In this document: positions 1 through 10,613 of the stretch, piece by piece
How positions within the stretch are numbered: position 1 is the first letter of the stretch
Layout of the letters: each line of letters starts with the position of its first letter
Assembly: GCA_900078775.1 (NCBI GenBank)
Contig: LT549889.1
Coordinates: forward strand, 4,278,001 to 4,342,000
Direction: 5' to 3'
Length of the DNA stretch: 64,000 nucleotides
DNA from: Mycolicibacterium aurum
GTDB lineage: Bacteria > Actinomycetota > Actinomycetes > Mycobacteriales > Mycobacteriaceae
Notes under the pieces: model-generated
What the model saw: the letters and a program-made list of their open reading frames with translations, nothing else
The model's database searches: none
What the model was told of the DNA's origin: nothing
Position numbers and translations under genes: made by a program

Positions 1-741
1 CAGATGCTGCTCGTAGTGCTCGACGGTGCGCAGATCGGGTAACACCAGTGGGGCGGAGTTGCCGGTCGCCACGACCGCCACGTCGCTGCCGCCGAATCCG
101 GACACATCGGCGCGGATGCGCTCCACCAGACCGTCCACCAGCGCGGCGAAACCGAACACCGCACCGGACTGCATGCACTCCACGGTGTTCTTGCCGATCA
201 CCGAACGCGGCCGGGTCAGCTCGACCCGGCGCAGCGCCGCCGAGCGCGCGGCGGCGGCGTCGGAGGACACCTGCACGCCCGGGGCGATGGCCCCGCCGAG
301 GAACTCCCCCTTGGCCGACACCACGTCCACACAGATCGACGAGCCGAAGTCGACCACGATGGCCGGTGCGTTGAACTTGTGAAATGCGGCCAGGCAGTTG
401 ACGATCCGGTCGGCGCCGACTTCCTTCGGGTTGTCCACCAGCAGCGGGATGCCGGTCCGGACCCCCGGCTCGATCAGCACATGCGGTACCGCCGGCCAGT
501 ACTGCTCCAGCATCAACCGGATCTCGTGTAGCACCGAGGGCACCGTGGACAGTGCCGCGGCCCCGGTGAGTTGTTCGGTGTCGTCGCCGATCAGGCCGTC
601 GATGGTCAGTGCGAGTTCGTCCGCGGTGACCTCGGGTTCGGTGCGGATCCGCCAGTGCTGCACCACCTTCGCGTGATCCCCGGATCCGGAGATGAGCCCG
701 ACGATGGTGTGCGTGTTGCGGACGTCTATGGCCAGCAGCAT
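1..741 (-). CDS. coaX: Type III pantothenate kinase, 3' end cut by window edge
   Basis: Phosphorylates pantothenate with ATP, the first committed step of coenzyme A synthesis, in the cytosol. The 247 visible residues start with MLLAIDVRNT, the phosphate-binding Asp6 motif of the type III (ASKHA-fold) kinases. GADR with the presumed catalytic Asp111 and VDFGSS near residue 130 follow. The family is about 270 residues long, so roughly 25 C-terminal residues lie outside the window. The ATG sits 2 bases past the panD stop, in the same direction, so it is probably the last gene of the pan operon. The mycobacterial DVRNTHT form replaces the more common DVGNT. Confidence 0.95.
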   Translation of the reverse strand, partial: MLLAIDVRNTHTIVGLISGSGDHAKVVQHWRIRTEPEVTADELALTIDGLIGDDTEQLTGAAALSTVPSVLHEIRLMLEQYWPAVPHVLIEPGVRTGIPLLVDNPKEVGADRIVNCLAAFHKFNAPAIVVDFGSSICVDVVSAKGEFLGGAIAPGVQVSSDAAAARSAALRRVELTRPRSVIGKNTVECMQSGAVFGFAALVDGLVERIRADVSGFGGSDVAVVATGNSAPLVLPDLRTVEHYEQHL

Positions 742-743
742 GG

Positions 744-1160
744 TCAGCGCGGCGACGTCAGGCCGGACGCGTCCGCCGGCACGTAGGCGGGATCGTGGGC
801 GTGCTCGCCCAGGTCGATCTGCCGGTTCGCGTTGTCGACGAAGACGATCCTGGGTCGGTACTCGCGCGCCTGCGCATCCTCCATGGCTGCGTAGGCGATC
901 AGGATGACCAGATCCCCGGGATGCACCAGATGCGCCGCGGCACCGTTGATCCCGATGACACCGCTGCCACGTTCCCCGGTGATGGCGTAGGTGACCAGCC
1001 GGTTGCCGTTGTCGATGTCGACGATGGTGACCTGCTCGCCCTCCAGCAGATCCGCGGCGTCCATCAGATCGGCGTCGATGGTCACCGAACCCACGTAGTG
1101 CAGATCGGCCTGGGTGACGGTGGCACGGTGGATCTTGGACTTCAGCATCGTCCGGATCAT
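744..1160 (-). CDS. panD: Aspartate 1-decarboxylase proenzyme
   Basis: Decarboxylates L-aspartate to beta-alanine, the amine half of pantothenate. The 138-residue proenzyme contains YVGSVTID. Self-cleavage between Gly24 and Ser25 should turn Ser25 into the catalytic pyruvoyl group. The C-terminus beyond about residue 115 is polar and probably flexible; in M. tuberculosis this tail is where pyrazinoic-acid resistance mutations occur (established knowledge). The ATG overlaps the panC stop as TGATG, indicating translational coupling. Confidence 0.97.
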   Translation of the reverse strand: MIRTMLKSKIHRATVTQADLHYVGSVTIDADLMDAADLLEGEQVTIVDIDNGNRLVTYAITGERGSGVIGINGAAAHLVHPGDLVILIAYAAMEDAQAREYRPRIVFVDNANRQIDLGEHAHDPAYVPADASGLTSPR

Positions 1161-2095
1161 CAGTTCCTCCAGGGAAGTTCGTGCTCGTCGAACGGGACGT
1201 CGGGGCCCGGCCCGGAGGGCACGCCGATGTCGATGGCGATGTTGTCCAACAGTCGGGTGCTGCCGAGGCGGGCGGCGACCAGCAGCCGGGCCCGGCCGGT
1301 CTCGGGTGCGGGCCCGAGCCAGTTGTCGCGGACCTCCAGGTAGTCGACGCTGATCGCGGGCACCTCTTCGAGCACGGCGCGGGCGGCGTCCACCGCGGCC
1401 GCGGCCCCCTCCCCCGCCGCGTACACGCCGGCCAGCAGCGCCGACGGGATGGCGAGCGCCTGTTCGCGCTGCACCTCGTCGAGGTAACGGTTGCGCGAGG
1501 ACATGGCCAGCCCGTCGGCCTCCCGCACGATCGGCACGGCCACGATGCGGGTATCCAGGTTGAGGTCGTCGGCCATCTGCCGGATCAGCACCAACTGCTG
1601 GTAGTCCTTCTCCCCGAAGAACGCCCGGTCCGGTGCGACGATCTGCAGCAGCTTGAGCACAACGGTCAGCATCCCGGCGAAATGTGTTGGGCGCGAAGCA
1701 CCTTCCAGTTCGGCGCCGAGCGGACCGGGGTGCACGGTGGTGCGCGGACCACTCGGGTACATATCGGCGGCGGTGGGGGTGAACGCGATGTCCACGCCCT
1801 CGGCGCGCAGCGCGGCCAGGTCCTCGTCGAGGGTGCGCGGGTAGGCGTCGAGATCCTCGCCGGCGCCGAACTGCAGCGGGTTGACGAAGATGGACACCAC
1901 GACGGCCGCACCGGGCACGTGCCGGGCCTTGCGGATGAGGGTCAGGTGTCCCTCGTGCAGGGCGCCCATGGTGGGCACCAGCATCACCCGCCGGCCGGAG
2001 CGGCGCAGCGCCCGGGTCACCTCGGCGACGTCTTCGGGCCTGCGGTAGACGTTGAGCTCACCCCTGCTGAAGGTCGGCTTCTTGCGGTCGGTCAC
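1160..2095 (-). CDS. panC: Pantothenate synthetase
   Basis: Condenses pantoate and beta-alanine with ATP, through a pantoyl-adenylate, to give pantothenate. The 311-residue protein shows PTMGALHEGHL (the HIGH-like nucleotide motif, about residues 42-52), FVNPLQFG, FGEKDYQQ and the KMSKS-like MSSRNRYL. The chosen start is GTG at 2095, because it overlaps the stop of the upstream gene as GTGA. Length and motif order match the M. tuberculosis enzyme. Confidence 0.97.
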   Translation of the reverse strand: MTDRKKPTFSRGELNVYRRPEDVAEVTRALRRSGRRVMLVPTMGALHEGHLTLIRKARHVPGAAVVVSIFVNPLQFGAGEDLDAYPRTLDEDLAALRAEGVDIAFTPTAADMYPSGPRTTVHPGPLGAELEGASRPTHFAGMLTVVLKLLQIVAPDRAFFGEKDYQQLVLIRQMADDLNLDTRIVAVPIVREADGLAMSSRNRYLDEVQREQALAIPSALLAGVYAAGEGAAAAVDAARAVLEEVPAISVDYLEVRDNWLGPAPETGRARLLVAARLGSTRLLDNIAIDIGVPSGPGPDVPFDEHELPWRN

Positions 2096-3015
2096 GGTGA
2101 ACCCGCCCCCTTCGTCTGCAGCACGTCGAATACTTCCTCCGGTGCGTGCGCCCGCTCGGCGGTGCGCAGCGAGTTGGCCCGATAGGCTTGTGCCAGTTCG
2201 GGATCGGCCTCGTTCAAGGCGCGCAGGTGTCGGCCGACCGAGGCGGCGTCCCCGCGCGCCACCGGGCCGGTGAGCGCCGCCTGCCCGCGCTGCAGGGCGT
2301 TCTCCAGCGAGGCCCGGGCCAGCGGGGCGACGATCCGTTCGGCCAGCCCGCCGGGGGCGTCCACGATCAGTTCCTGGCCGAGCAGTTCCTGCCCGCGCAG
2401 CGCGGCCCGCAGCGCCTGCACCGCGTCGAGGACCACGGTGGTGACATGGTTGCCGGCGTGGGCGAGGGCGGCGTGGTACAGCGCGCGGGCGTCCTCGCGG
2501 ACCCGGAACGGCTCGCCGCCGATCTCCAGCACCAGGGACTGTCCGATGGCGTAACCGATCTCGTCGGCCGCGGTCACCCCGAAGCAGGTGCTGGGCAGCC
2601 GGTCGATGTCCTCGTCACCGCCGGTGAACGTCATCGCCGGGTGGATGGCCAGCGGTATGCAGCCCTGCGCGGTCAGCGGGTCCAGGACGCCGATCCCGTT
2701 GATGCCCGAGGTGTGCACGACGATGGCGCCGGGCCGTACCGCACCGGTGGCGGCCAGGCCGGAGACCAGGGCGCCGAGTTCGGCGTCGGGTACCGCGAGC
2801 AGCAGCAGTTCGGCGCGGGCGGCGACGTCGGCGACCGGGAGCACGGCGGTGTCGGGCAGCCGGCGGGCGGCACGCAGCCGGGATTCGGTGGAGATGGCGC
2901 TGCACGCCACCACGACGTGTTCGGCGGCTTCCAGCGCCACGCCGAGCGCGGTGCCGACCCGGCCGGCGGAGATGATGCCGACCGTGAGGCGCGCTGGACG
3001 GAGTCCGTCGACCAT
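2092..3015 (-). CDS. Rossmann-like / DUF2520 domain protein (Rv3603c type)
   Basis: A 307-residue protein with an N-terminal dinucleotide-binding fold (VGIISAGRVGTALG near residue 12, a variant of GxGxxG) and a C-terminal helical DUF2520-like half containing HAALAHAGNHVTT. The architecture resembles 6-phosphogluconate dehydrogenase and ketopantoate reductase folds. Sitting directly upstream of panC with a GTGA overlap suggests a role in pantothenate supply, possibly ketopantoate reduction. That function is inferred from position only and has not been shown here. It is separated by 81 bases from the proline-rich membrane gene upstream. Confidence 0.85.
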   Translation of the reverse strand: MVDGLRPARLTVGIISAGRVGTALGVALEAAEHVVVACSAISTESRLRAARRLPDTAVLPVADVAARAELLLLAVPDAELGALVSGLAATGAVRPGAIVVHTSGINGIGVLDPLTAQGCIPLAIHPAMTFTGGDEDIDRLPSTCFGVTAADEIGYAIGQSLVLEIGGEPFRVREDARALYHAALAHAGNHVTTVVLDAVQALRAALRGQELLGQELIVDAPGGLAERIVAPLARASLENALQRGQAALTGPVARGDAASVGRHLRALNEADPELAQAYRANSLRTAERAHAPEEVFDVLQTKGAGSP

Positions 3016-3096
3016 GACAGACGACCTCGCAAACTCTCCGGTGATAAACGTTCCGGTCCCGCATCGCGGGTACCGGACGGCCTCGCCGAGCCTAGC

Positions 3097-4328
3097 TCAC
3101 TCCTCGCGGCGTCGACGCCGGCCACCGGTCCCCGGCGTGACCTGCAGCCGGGACAGCAGCTCGGAGACGGGCTGGCCACCGGCGTGCTGGCCGGCCTCGG
3201 CCTCGGGTTCCTCGGCCGGGACCGCGGGCTCGTCGGCGCTGCGGTGCCGGGGCTCGACGACCGGGGCGGGCGGGGGTGCGTCCTCCGGGCGGCCCGACGC
3301 CGGCGCGGGGTCGGCGCCGCGGTGTCGGCGGGCACGGTGGGCGGGGTCTCCCCGGGTACGGCGTGGCGGGCCCGGCGCGGCGCGGGCTGGTCGACGTCAC
3401 CGCTGTAGTGCCGGCCCCGGCGGTCGGGGGTGGGCTCCGGTGCCGGCTGCTCGGCGGCCGGCGGCTGGGCCGCCGGCTGGGCGGGCACGACCGGCGGGGC
3501 GGGGGTTGTGGGCGGGGCGGTTGCGGGCGTCCAGCCGGTGGCCGCGGGCGCGGCCCACGGGTTATCCGGCACCGGCGGCGGTGTCGGAGCCGGCGTCGGG
3601 GGCACCGGAGTCGGGGTGGGCGGCTGGGTGGGAGCCGGGGGCGGTGGGGAGCTCGCGGCACGGCGCTGCCAGGGCGCCGGCTCCCCGGTTTCCGACGGCC
3701 GCCGGTGCGCACCGCCGAACAGGTCCACCGGTTCGGCGGGTGTCCAACCGAACTCCGGAGGCTGCGGCTCGGCGGGCACGTCGATGATCGGGCTTTCCTC
3801 GGTGCGCGGCTCGGCCTCCGTGCGGGTCGGGGCGTCGACCCGGCTGGCGATCACCCGGCCCGCCGGGCGGTCGGTCTCCAGGGCGGGGCGCGCCTCCAGA
3901 TCGGTGTCGAACAGGATCTCCAGATTGGTGCGCAGCGCCGCGAGTTCGGCGCGCAGTGCGGCCACCTCGTCGGCGGCCTGGGCACGCAACTCGGCCGACA
4001 GCTCCCGACGCAGCTGCGCCTCCACCGCGAGTTCGTACTCCCGGCGCGCGGAGATCTCCCGGTCGAGTTGAAGATCGTAGACGTACTTGAGGTCACGCAC
4101 CTTGGCCTGGTCGATATCGCTCTGGCGCCGATAGATGAACGACACGAACGCCGCGGCGACCGCCGCCCACAGCGACAGCACCACAGCCAGTTTGAGCAGT
4201 TCCACCCGGTTGGTGAAGACCAGCACGGCGCTGGCGACGATGGCCAGCACCAGCAACACCGTCAGCAGGACCCAACCCGGCCTGCGGTTGACGCGTCGAA
4301 CGCGCACGCCGCGGGACGGATCGGTCAT
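3097..4328 (-). CDS. Pro/Ala-rich membrane protein with coiled coil (Rv3604c type), frame break near 3307
   Basis: The N-terminus has a basic stretch, then two membrane helices (about residues 18-36 and 41-60). An alpha-helical, Arg/Glu/Ala-rich stretch likely to form a coiled coil follows (about 70-135), then a long disordered Pro/Ala/Thr region. The expected C-terminus, VSELLSRLQ then a five-Arg run and EE, ends at 3097 but lies in a different frame from the N-terminal part. Adding one G to the run at 3307-3310 joins them. Without it the frame reads past this stop and into the DUF2520 gene. Function unknown; it lies inside the folate/pantothenate operon. The ATG at 4328 starts MTDPSRG. Confidence 0.8.
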
Positions 4329-4384
4329 GCGCCGACTGTACCGTTCACAGTTCCTCTGGCGTGTCGCCCGGCCCGGCGATTCGG

Positions 4385-4870
4385 CTACTCGGGTGCCGCG
4401 CCGAGCCGATCCGGGTCCTCGTCGCGGTCCTCGGGCGACTTGCAGCAATGCTGCAGCCACAGTCCGGCGGCCAGCAGTGCGGCCGCGCACAGCGCCGCGA
4501 CGGCGGCCCCGGCGGTGTCCTGCTCGGCCACCCGCATGGTGTCCCGGCGCGGCAACAGATAGCCCAGAACCCCGATCCACCAACCCAGTACCACCGCACC
4601 GACCCACGCCGAGGCCTTGGCGATCACCACCGAACGGGCCACTGCGAGCGGATGCATCCGGCCCCCGCCGATGCCGATCTGCCCGGCCGCGATCCGGGTG
4701 CGGATGAGCTGACCCCAGACCGCCTCGGCGCTGGCCACCGCGGCCAGCGACACCCCGGTCCACACCGTGATCGGCGGGAACCACCGGTAGGTCGCCATGA
4801 CCAGCAGGTAGCAGAGGACGGCGGCGATCCCCACCCCCGCCGCGAGGTCACGTTTGCGGGTCGGCCCCAT
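4385..4870 (-). CDS. DUF3180 family membrane protein (Rv3605c type)
   Basis: A 161-residue integral membrane protein with four hydrophobic segments: GVGIAAVLCYLLVMA, a Trp-rich VWTGVSLAAVA stretch, one at WVGAVVLGWWIGVLGYLL, and one near the C-terminus. This is the DUF3180 pattern conserved next to folK in actinobacteria. The ATG at 4870 was chosen over an upstream in-frame start because it overlaps the folK stop by one base (TGATG), as in the rest of the operon. No catalytic motif is visible, and its role in folate metabolism is unknown. Confidence 0.88.
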   Translation of the reverse strand: MGPTRKRDLAAGVGIAAVLCYLLVMATYRWFPPITVWTGVSLAAVASAEAVWGQLIRTRIAAGQIGIGGGRMHPLAVARSVVIAKASAWVGAVVLGWWIGVLGYLLPRRDTMRVAEQDTAGAAVAALCAAALLAAGLWLQHCCKSPEDRDEDPDRLGAAPE

Positions 4871-5382
4871 CAGCGTTCCAGCACCAGGTCGGTGCGCCGC
4901 ACACCCGTCCGGTCGGCGGCGTCGAGTTGTTCCAGCAGATCGGCCACCGGCCGGCCGGACAGCCGCGCGCCCGGGTCGGCGGCCAGCCACGGCACCAGCA
5001 CGAAGGCCCGCTGTTGGGCGAACGGATGGGGCAGCGTGAGTTCGGGTTCCTCGGAACGGATTTCGGTGTGACCGTCCCGGCAGCTGATGACGTCGACGTC
5101 CAGAGTGCGCGGACCCCAGTGCACCTCACGCACCCGGTCCGCGGCGGCCTCCAGGCGCTGACCGCGGCGCAGCCAACCGTAGCCGTCGCAGGACGGGTCC
5201 TCGGCGATCAGCACGGCGTTGAGGAACGAGCCCTGTTCGACCCCGCCCCAGGCGTCGGTCTCGTACACCGGGGAGACCGCCACGATGCGGGCACCCGCCT
5301 CGGCCATCCCGGTGACGACGGACTGCAGATGGGCCAGCCGGTCGCCGAGATTGGAGCCGATGGACAGCACCGCGGTGGTCAC
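4870..5382 (-). CDS. folK: 6-hydroxymethyl-7,8-dihydropterin pyrophosphokinase
   Basis: Transfers pyrophosphate from ATP to 6-hydroxymethyl-dihydropterin, making the substrate of FolP. The 170-residue product starts VTTAVLSIGSNLGDR and carries the HPPK signature around GPRTLDVDVI (metal-binding DxD) and LPHPFAQQRAFVL. The GTG start at 5382 overlaps the folB stop as GTGA; a longer upstream frame exists but would run through folB. Cytosolic. Confidence 0.96.
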   Translation of the reverse strand: MTTAVLSIGSNLGDRLAHLQSVVTGMAEAGARIVAVSPVYETDAWGGVEQGSFLNAVLIAEDPSCDGYGWLRRGQRLEAAADRVREVHWGPRTLDVDVISCRDGHTEIRSEEPELTLPHPFAQQRAFVLVPWLAADPGARLSGRPVADLLEQLDAADRTGVRRTDLVLER

Positions 5383-5762
5383 GGGGTGGCCCCACGGCCG
5401 CCGCGGCGGGACCGGCGGGCGACCACCGCGACGTCGGTGAAGGTCAGCGGGATCGGCGCGCTGGGCTTGTGCACGACGACCTCGACCGCATGCACCCGCT
5501 CGTCGGTCATCACGTCCTCGGCGATCTCGGCGGCCACCGTCTCGATCAGGTCGCGGGGCGGGCCGGCCACGATCCCGGCCGCGCGGCTGGCCAGGGTGCC
5601 GTAGTCCAGGGTGTCGGCGAGGTCGTCGGACGCCGCGGCCGCGGCGAGGTCGATCCACACCGTGATGTCGACGATGAAGTCCTGGCCGTCCCGGCGCTCG
5701 TGCTCGAAGACACCGTGATTGCCCCGAACGGTCAAGCCGCGCAGTTCGATTCGATCAGCCAC
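5379..5762 (-). CDS. folB: Dihydroneopterin aldolase
   Basis: Converts 7,8-dihydroneopterin to 6-hydroxymethyl-dihydropterin and glycolaldehyde. The 127-residue protein begins VADRIELRGLTVRGNHGVFEHE, the usual FolB N-terminus with its catalytic Glu region. It keeps the LIETVAAEIAE and HKPSAPIP segments that line the pterin pocket. The GTG start at 5762 matches the length of the M. tuberculosis protein and overlaps the folP stop by 8 bases. A 63-base in-frame upstream extension was rejected because it has no family similarity. Confidence 0.96.
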   Translation of the reverse strand: MADRIELRGLTVRGNHGVFEHERRDGQDFIVDITVWIDLAAAAASDDLADTLDYGTLASRAAGIVAGPPRDLIETVAAEIAEDVMTDERVHAVEVVVHKPSAPIPLTFTDVAVVARRSRRGGRGATP

Positions 5763-6606
5763 CGGCCTGCCTTCCCTGAGTCCAGGACTGGACCACCTTG
5801 ATCGCGTCCACCGACGCCCGCACATCGTGCACCCGCACGCCCCAGGCGCCCTGCTGGGCGGCCAGCGCCGAGATCACCGCCGTCGCGGTCTCGCGCCCGT
5901 CCGCCGGCCGCATCCGGCCGTCCGGCCCGGCCAGCAGCGCGCCGAGGAACCGTTTGCGCGACGCCCCGACCAGCACCGGGAACCCGGTGTCCACGAAGGC
6001 GCCCAGCGCCTGCAACAGCTGCCAATTGTGTTGTGCGGTCTTGGCGAAGCCCAGGCCGGGATCGATGATCACCTGGGCCGGGTCGACACCGGCGGCCACC
6101 GCGTCGTCCACGCTGCGCAGCAGTTCGGCGCGGACCTCGGCCACCACGTCGGTGTACCCGGGCACCTGGTGCGGGGCGTCGGCGCGGACCGACCGCCAGT
6201 GCATCAGCACCCACGGCGCCCCGGCCTCGGCGAGCACGGCGGCCATGTTCGGGTCGGCGAGCCCGCCGGATACGTCGTTGACGATCTGCGCGCCGTGCTC
6301 CAGCGCGGCGGCGGCCACCGCGGCGTGCATGGTGTCGATGCTGACGGTCAGGCCCTCGGCGGCGAGATCGGCGATCACCGGCAGCACCCGGGCGCTCTCG
6401 ACCTGCGGATCCACCCGGGTGGCGCCGGGGCGCGTGGACTCCCCGCCGACGTCGATGATGGACGCTCCCGCGGCCGCCAGTTCCAGGGCACGGACGACGG
6501 CGCGGTCGCGATCCAGGAACAGTCCGCCATCGGAGAACGAGTCCTCGGTGACGTTCACGACGCCCATCACCTGGGTGTCCGTCACCTGCCTGCCGGGCAC
6601 GGTCAC
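5755..6606 (-). CDS. folP: Dihydropteroate synthase
   Basis: Joins p-aminobenzoate to dihydropterin pyrophosphate; it is the sulfonamide target. The 283-residue TIM-barrel protein shows MGVVNVTEDSFSDGG near the N-terminus, GGESTRPGA (PABA/pterin loop), NDVSGG, IDPGLGFAKT and the C-terminal GASRKRFLG. The GTG at 6606 overlaps the folE stop as GTGA; this supports it over an upstream in-frame ATG lying inside folE. It resembles FolP1 of M. tuberculosis, the functional synthase of the two paralogues there. Confidence 0.96.
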   Translation of the reverse strand: MTVPGRQVTDTQVMGVVNVTEDSFSDGGLFLDRDRAVVRALELAAAGASIIDVGGESTRPGATRVDPQVESARVLPVIADLAAEGLTVSIDTMHAAVAAAALEHGAQIVNDVSGGLADPNMAAVLAEAGAPWVLMHWRSVRADAPHQVPGYTDVVAEVRAELLRSVDDAVAAGVDPAQVIIDPGLGFAKTAQHNWQLLQALGAFVDTGFPVLVGASRKRFLGALLAGPDGRMRPADGRETATAVISALAAQQGAWGVRVHDVRASVDAIKVVQSWTQGRQAGG

Positions 6607-7220
6607 TTTCGGAGGATCAGTTCCAGCGCCTCGGACCGCGATGCCTTGTCGGTCTTGAACTGCCCGCGCACCGCCGAGGTGGTGGTCACCGCGCCGGGCT
6701 TGCGCACCCCGCGCATCGCCATGCACAGGTGTTCGGCCTCCACCACGACGATGACGCCGCGCGGGTCGAGCTTGCGCATCAGGGCATCGGCGATCTGCGC
6801 GGTGAGGCGCTCCTGCACCTGGGGGCGCTTGGCGTACAGGTCGACCAGCCGGGCGATCTTGGACAGCCCGGTCACCCGGCCGTCGAGACCGGGGATGTAC
6901 CCGACGTGGGCCACCCCGTGGAAGGACACCAGGTGGTGTTCGCAGGTGGAGTACATCGGGATCTGCTTGACCAGCACCAGCTCGTCGTGCTGCTCGTCGA
7001 AGGTCGTGTTGAGCACCGCATCCGGGTCGGTGTAGAGGCCGGCGAAGATCTCCTGATAGGCGCGGGCCACCCGGGCGGGGGTGTCCACCAGACCGTGCCG
7101 GTCCGGGTCCTCTCCGACGGCGATCAGCAGCTCGCGGACCGCAGCCTCGGCGCGAGCCTGATCGAAGTTCACCGGGGTGAACTCCGTCGTCTCGGCAAGG
7201 TTGTTTCCCGACGTCGTCAT
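6603..7220 (-). CDS. folE: GTP cyclohydrolase I
   Basis: Opens the imidazole ring of GTP to make dihydroneopterin triphosphate, the entry step to folate. The 205-residue protein has MYSTCEHHLVSF (zinc Cys and the catalytic His pair), GLSKIARLVDLYAKRPQVQER, and AEHLCMAMRGVRKPG, which holds the second zinc Cys. It begins 16 bases past the ftsH stop and overlaps folP by 4 bases. Confidence 0.97.
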   Translation of the reverse strand: MTTSGNNLAETTEFTPVNFDQARAEAAVRELLIAVGEDPDRHGLVDTPARVARAYQEIFAGLYTDPDAVLNTTFDEQHDELVLVKQIPMYSTCEHHLVSFHGVAHVGYIPGLDGRVTGLSKIARLVDLYAKRPQVQERLTAQIADALMRKLDPRGVIVVVEAEHLCMAMRGVRKPGAVTTTSAVRGQFKTDKASRSEALELILRK

Positions 7221-7236
7221 CGACGCTCCGTTCTTG

Positions 7237-9522
<2,286 letters not shown>

Positions 9523-9677
9523 CGATATCTCCGGCCTGCGAGAGGGCGGCCGGCCCGGTCCTTCCGATATGCGCAGTTGGGAAACTTAAGGCTACCGCTT
9601 GACCAACGATCGGAAGTTCCCCGCCCACATGCTCGGTCCTCATGGTCAGACGCCACGAGGTGTGCTTGGGTGAGATC

Positions 9678-10613
9678 GTGATCACACCAACCGAGCGGTT
9701 AGTCGAGACCAATGGCGTGACGTTGCGGCTGACGGAGGCCGGTGAGCGCGGCAATCCGGTCGTCGTGCTGGCGCACGGCTTCCCCGAACTGGCCTACTCC
9801 TGGCGCCATCAGATCCCCGCCCTGGCCGCCGCCGGCTATCACGTACTGGCCCCTGACCAGCGCGGATACGGCGGATCCTCGCGTCCCGAGGCGATCGAGG
9901 ACTACACCATCGCCGAGCTGACGGCCGATATCGCCGGCCTGCTCGATGACGTCGGCGCCGAGCGGGCCGTGCTGGTCGGCCACGACTGGGGCTCGCCGGT
10001 GGTGACGAACTTCCCGCTGTTCTACCCCGACCGGGTGGCCGGGGTGGCCGCGCTGAGCGTCCCGCCGGTACCGCGGGCGTCGGCGCCACCGACCCAGATC
10101 TGGCGCCAGATCTTCGGCGACAACTTCTTCTACATCCTCTACTTCCAGGAGCCCGGGGTGGCCGATGCCGCGCTGAACGCCGACCCGCGGGCCTCGTTGC
10201 AGCGGATGGTGGCACTGCAGGGGTTCGGCGGCCCGGTCGACGAGATGACCGAACAGCCGCTGCCCCCGCTGCCGGACTGGATGAGCGCCGAGGAGTTCGA
10301 TCAATACGCCCGCGCCTTCGAGCAGACCGGGTTCACCGGCCCGCTGAACTGGTACCGCAACTTCGACCGCAACTGGGAGATCACCGATCCGGCCGCGGGC
10401 AATCTGGCCGCCACCACGATCACCGCACCGCTGCTGTTCCTGGCCGGCAGCGCCGACCCGGTGCTCGGCTTCACCCCGCGTGACCGGGTCACCGAGGTGG
10501 CCACCGGGGGTTACCGCGAGGTGATGCTGGACGGCGCCGGGCACTGGTTGCAGCAGGAGCGTCCCGATGAGGTGAACGCGGCGCTGCTGGAGTTCCTGGG
10601 GGAATTGCGGTGA
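9678..10613 (+). CDS. ephA: Epoxide hydrolase-type alpha/beta hydrolase (EphA-like)
   Basis: Likely hydrolyses epoxides to diols. The oxyanion-hole HGFPELAYSWR and the nucleophile elbow GHDWGSPV (Asp nucleophile) are present, as are the acid loop GSADPVLGF and the base in GAGHWLQQE. The cap has the YFQEPG and NWYRNFDRNWE stretches that carry the activating Tyr residues. The start is uncertain: GTG at 9678 (VITPTERLVETNG) fits the family N-terminus, while an in-frame ATG at 9642 adds 12 residues. The 3' end overlaps the monooxygenase start as GTGA, so the two are coupled. In M. tuberculosis Rv3617/Rv3618 have the same pairing. Confidence 0.9.
   Translation: MITPTERLVETNGVTLRLTEAGERGNPVVVLAHGFPELAYSWRHQIPALAAAGYHVLAPDQRGYGGSSRPEAIEDYTIAELTADIAGLLDDVGAERAVLVGHDWGSPVVTNFPLFYPDRVAGVAALSVPPVPRASAPPTQIWRQIFGDNFFYILYFQEPGVADAALNADPRASLQRMVALQGFGGPVDEMTEQPLPPLPDWMSAEEFDQYARAFEQTGFTGPLNWYRNFDRNWEITDPAAGNLAATTITAPLLFLAGSADPVLGFTPRDRVTEVATGGYREVMLDGAGHWLQQERPDEVNAALLEFLGELR

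Noticed and set aside
2673..4784. A 703-residue open frame on the minus strand
   Set aside because: It fuses out-of-frame sequence of the upstream DUF3180 gene, the proline-rich gene, and the start of the DUF2520 gene. The true gene ends at 3097 once the frame break is repaired.
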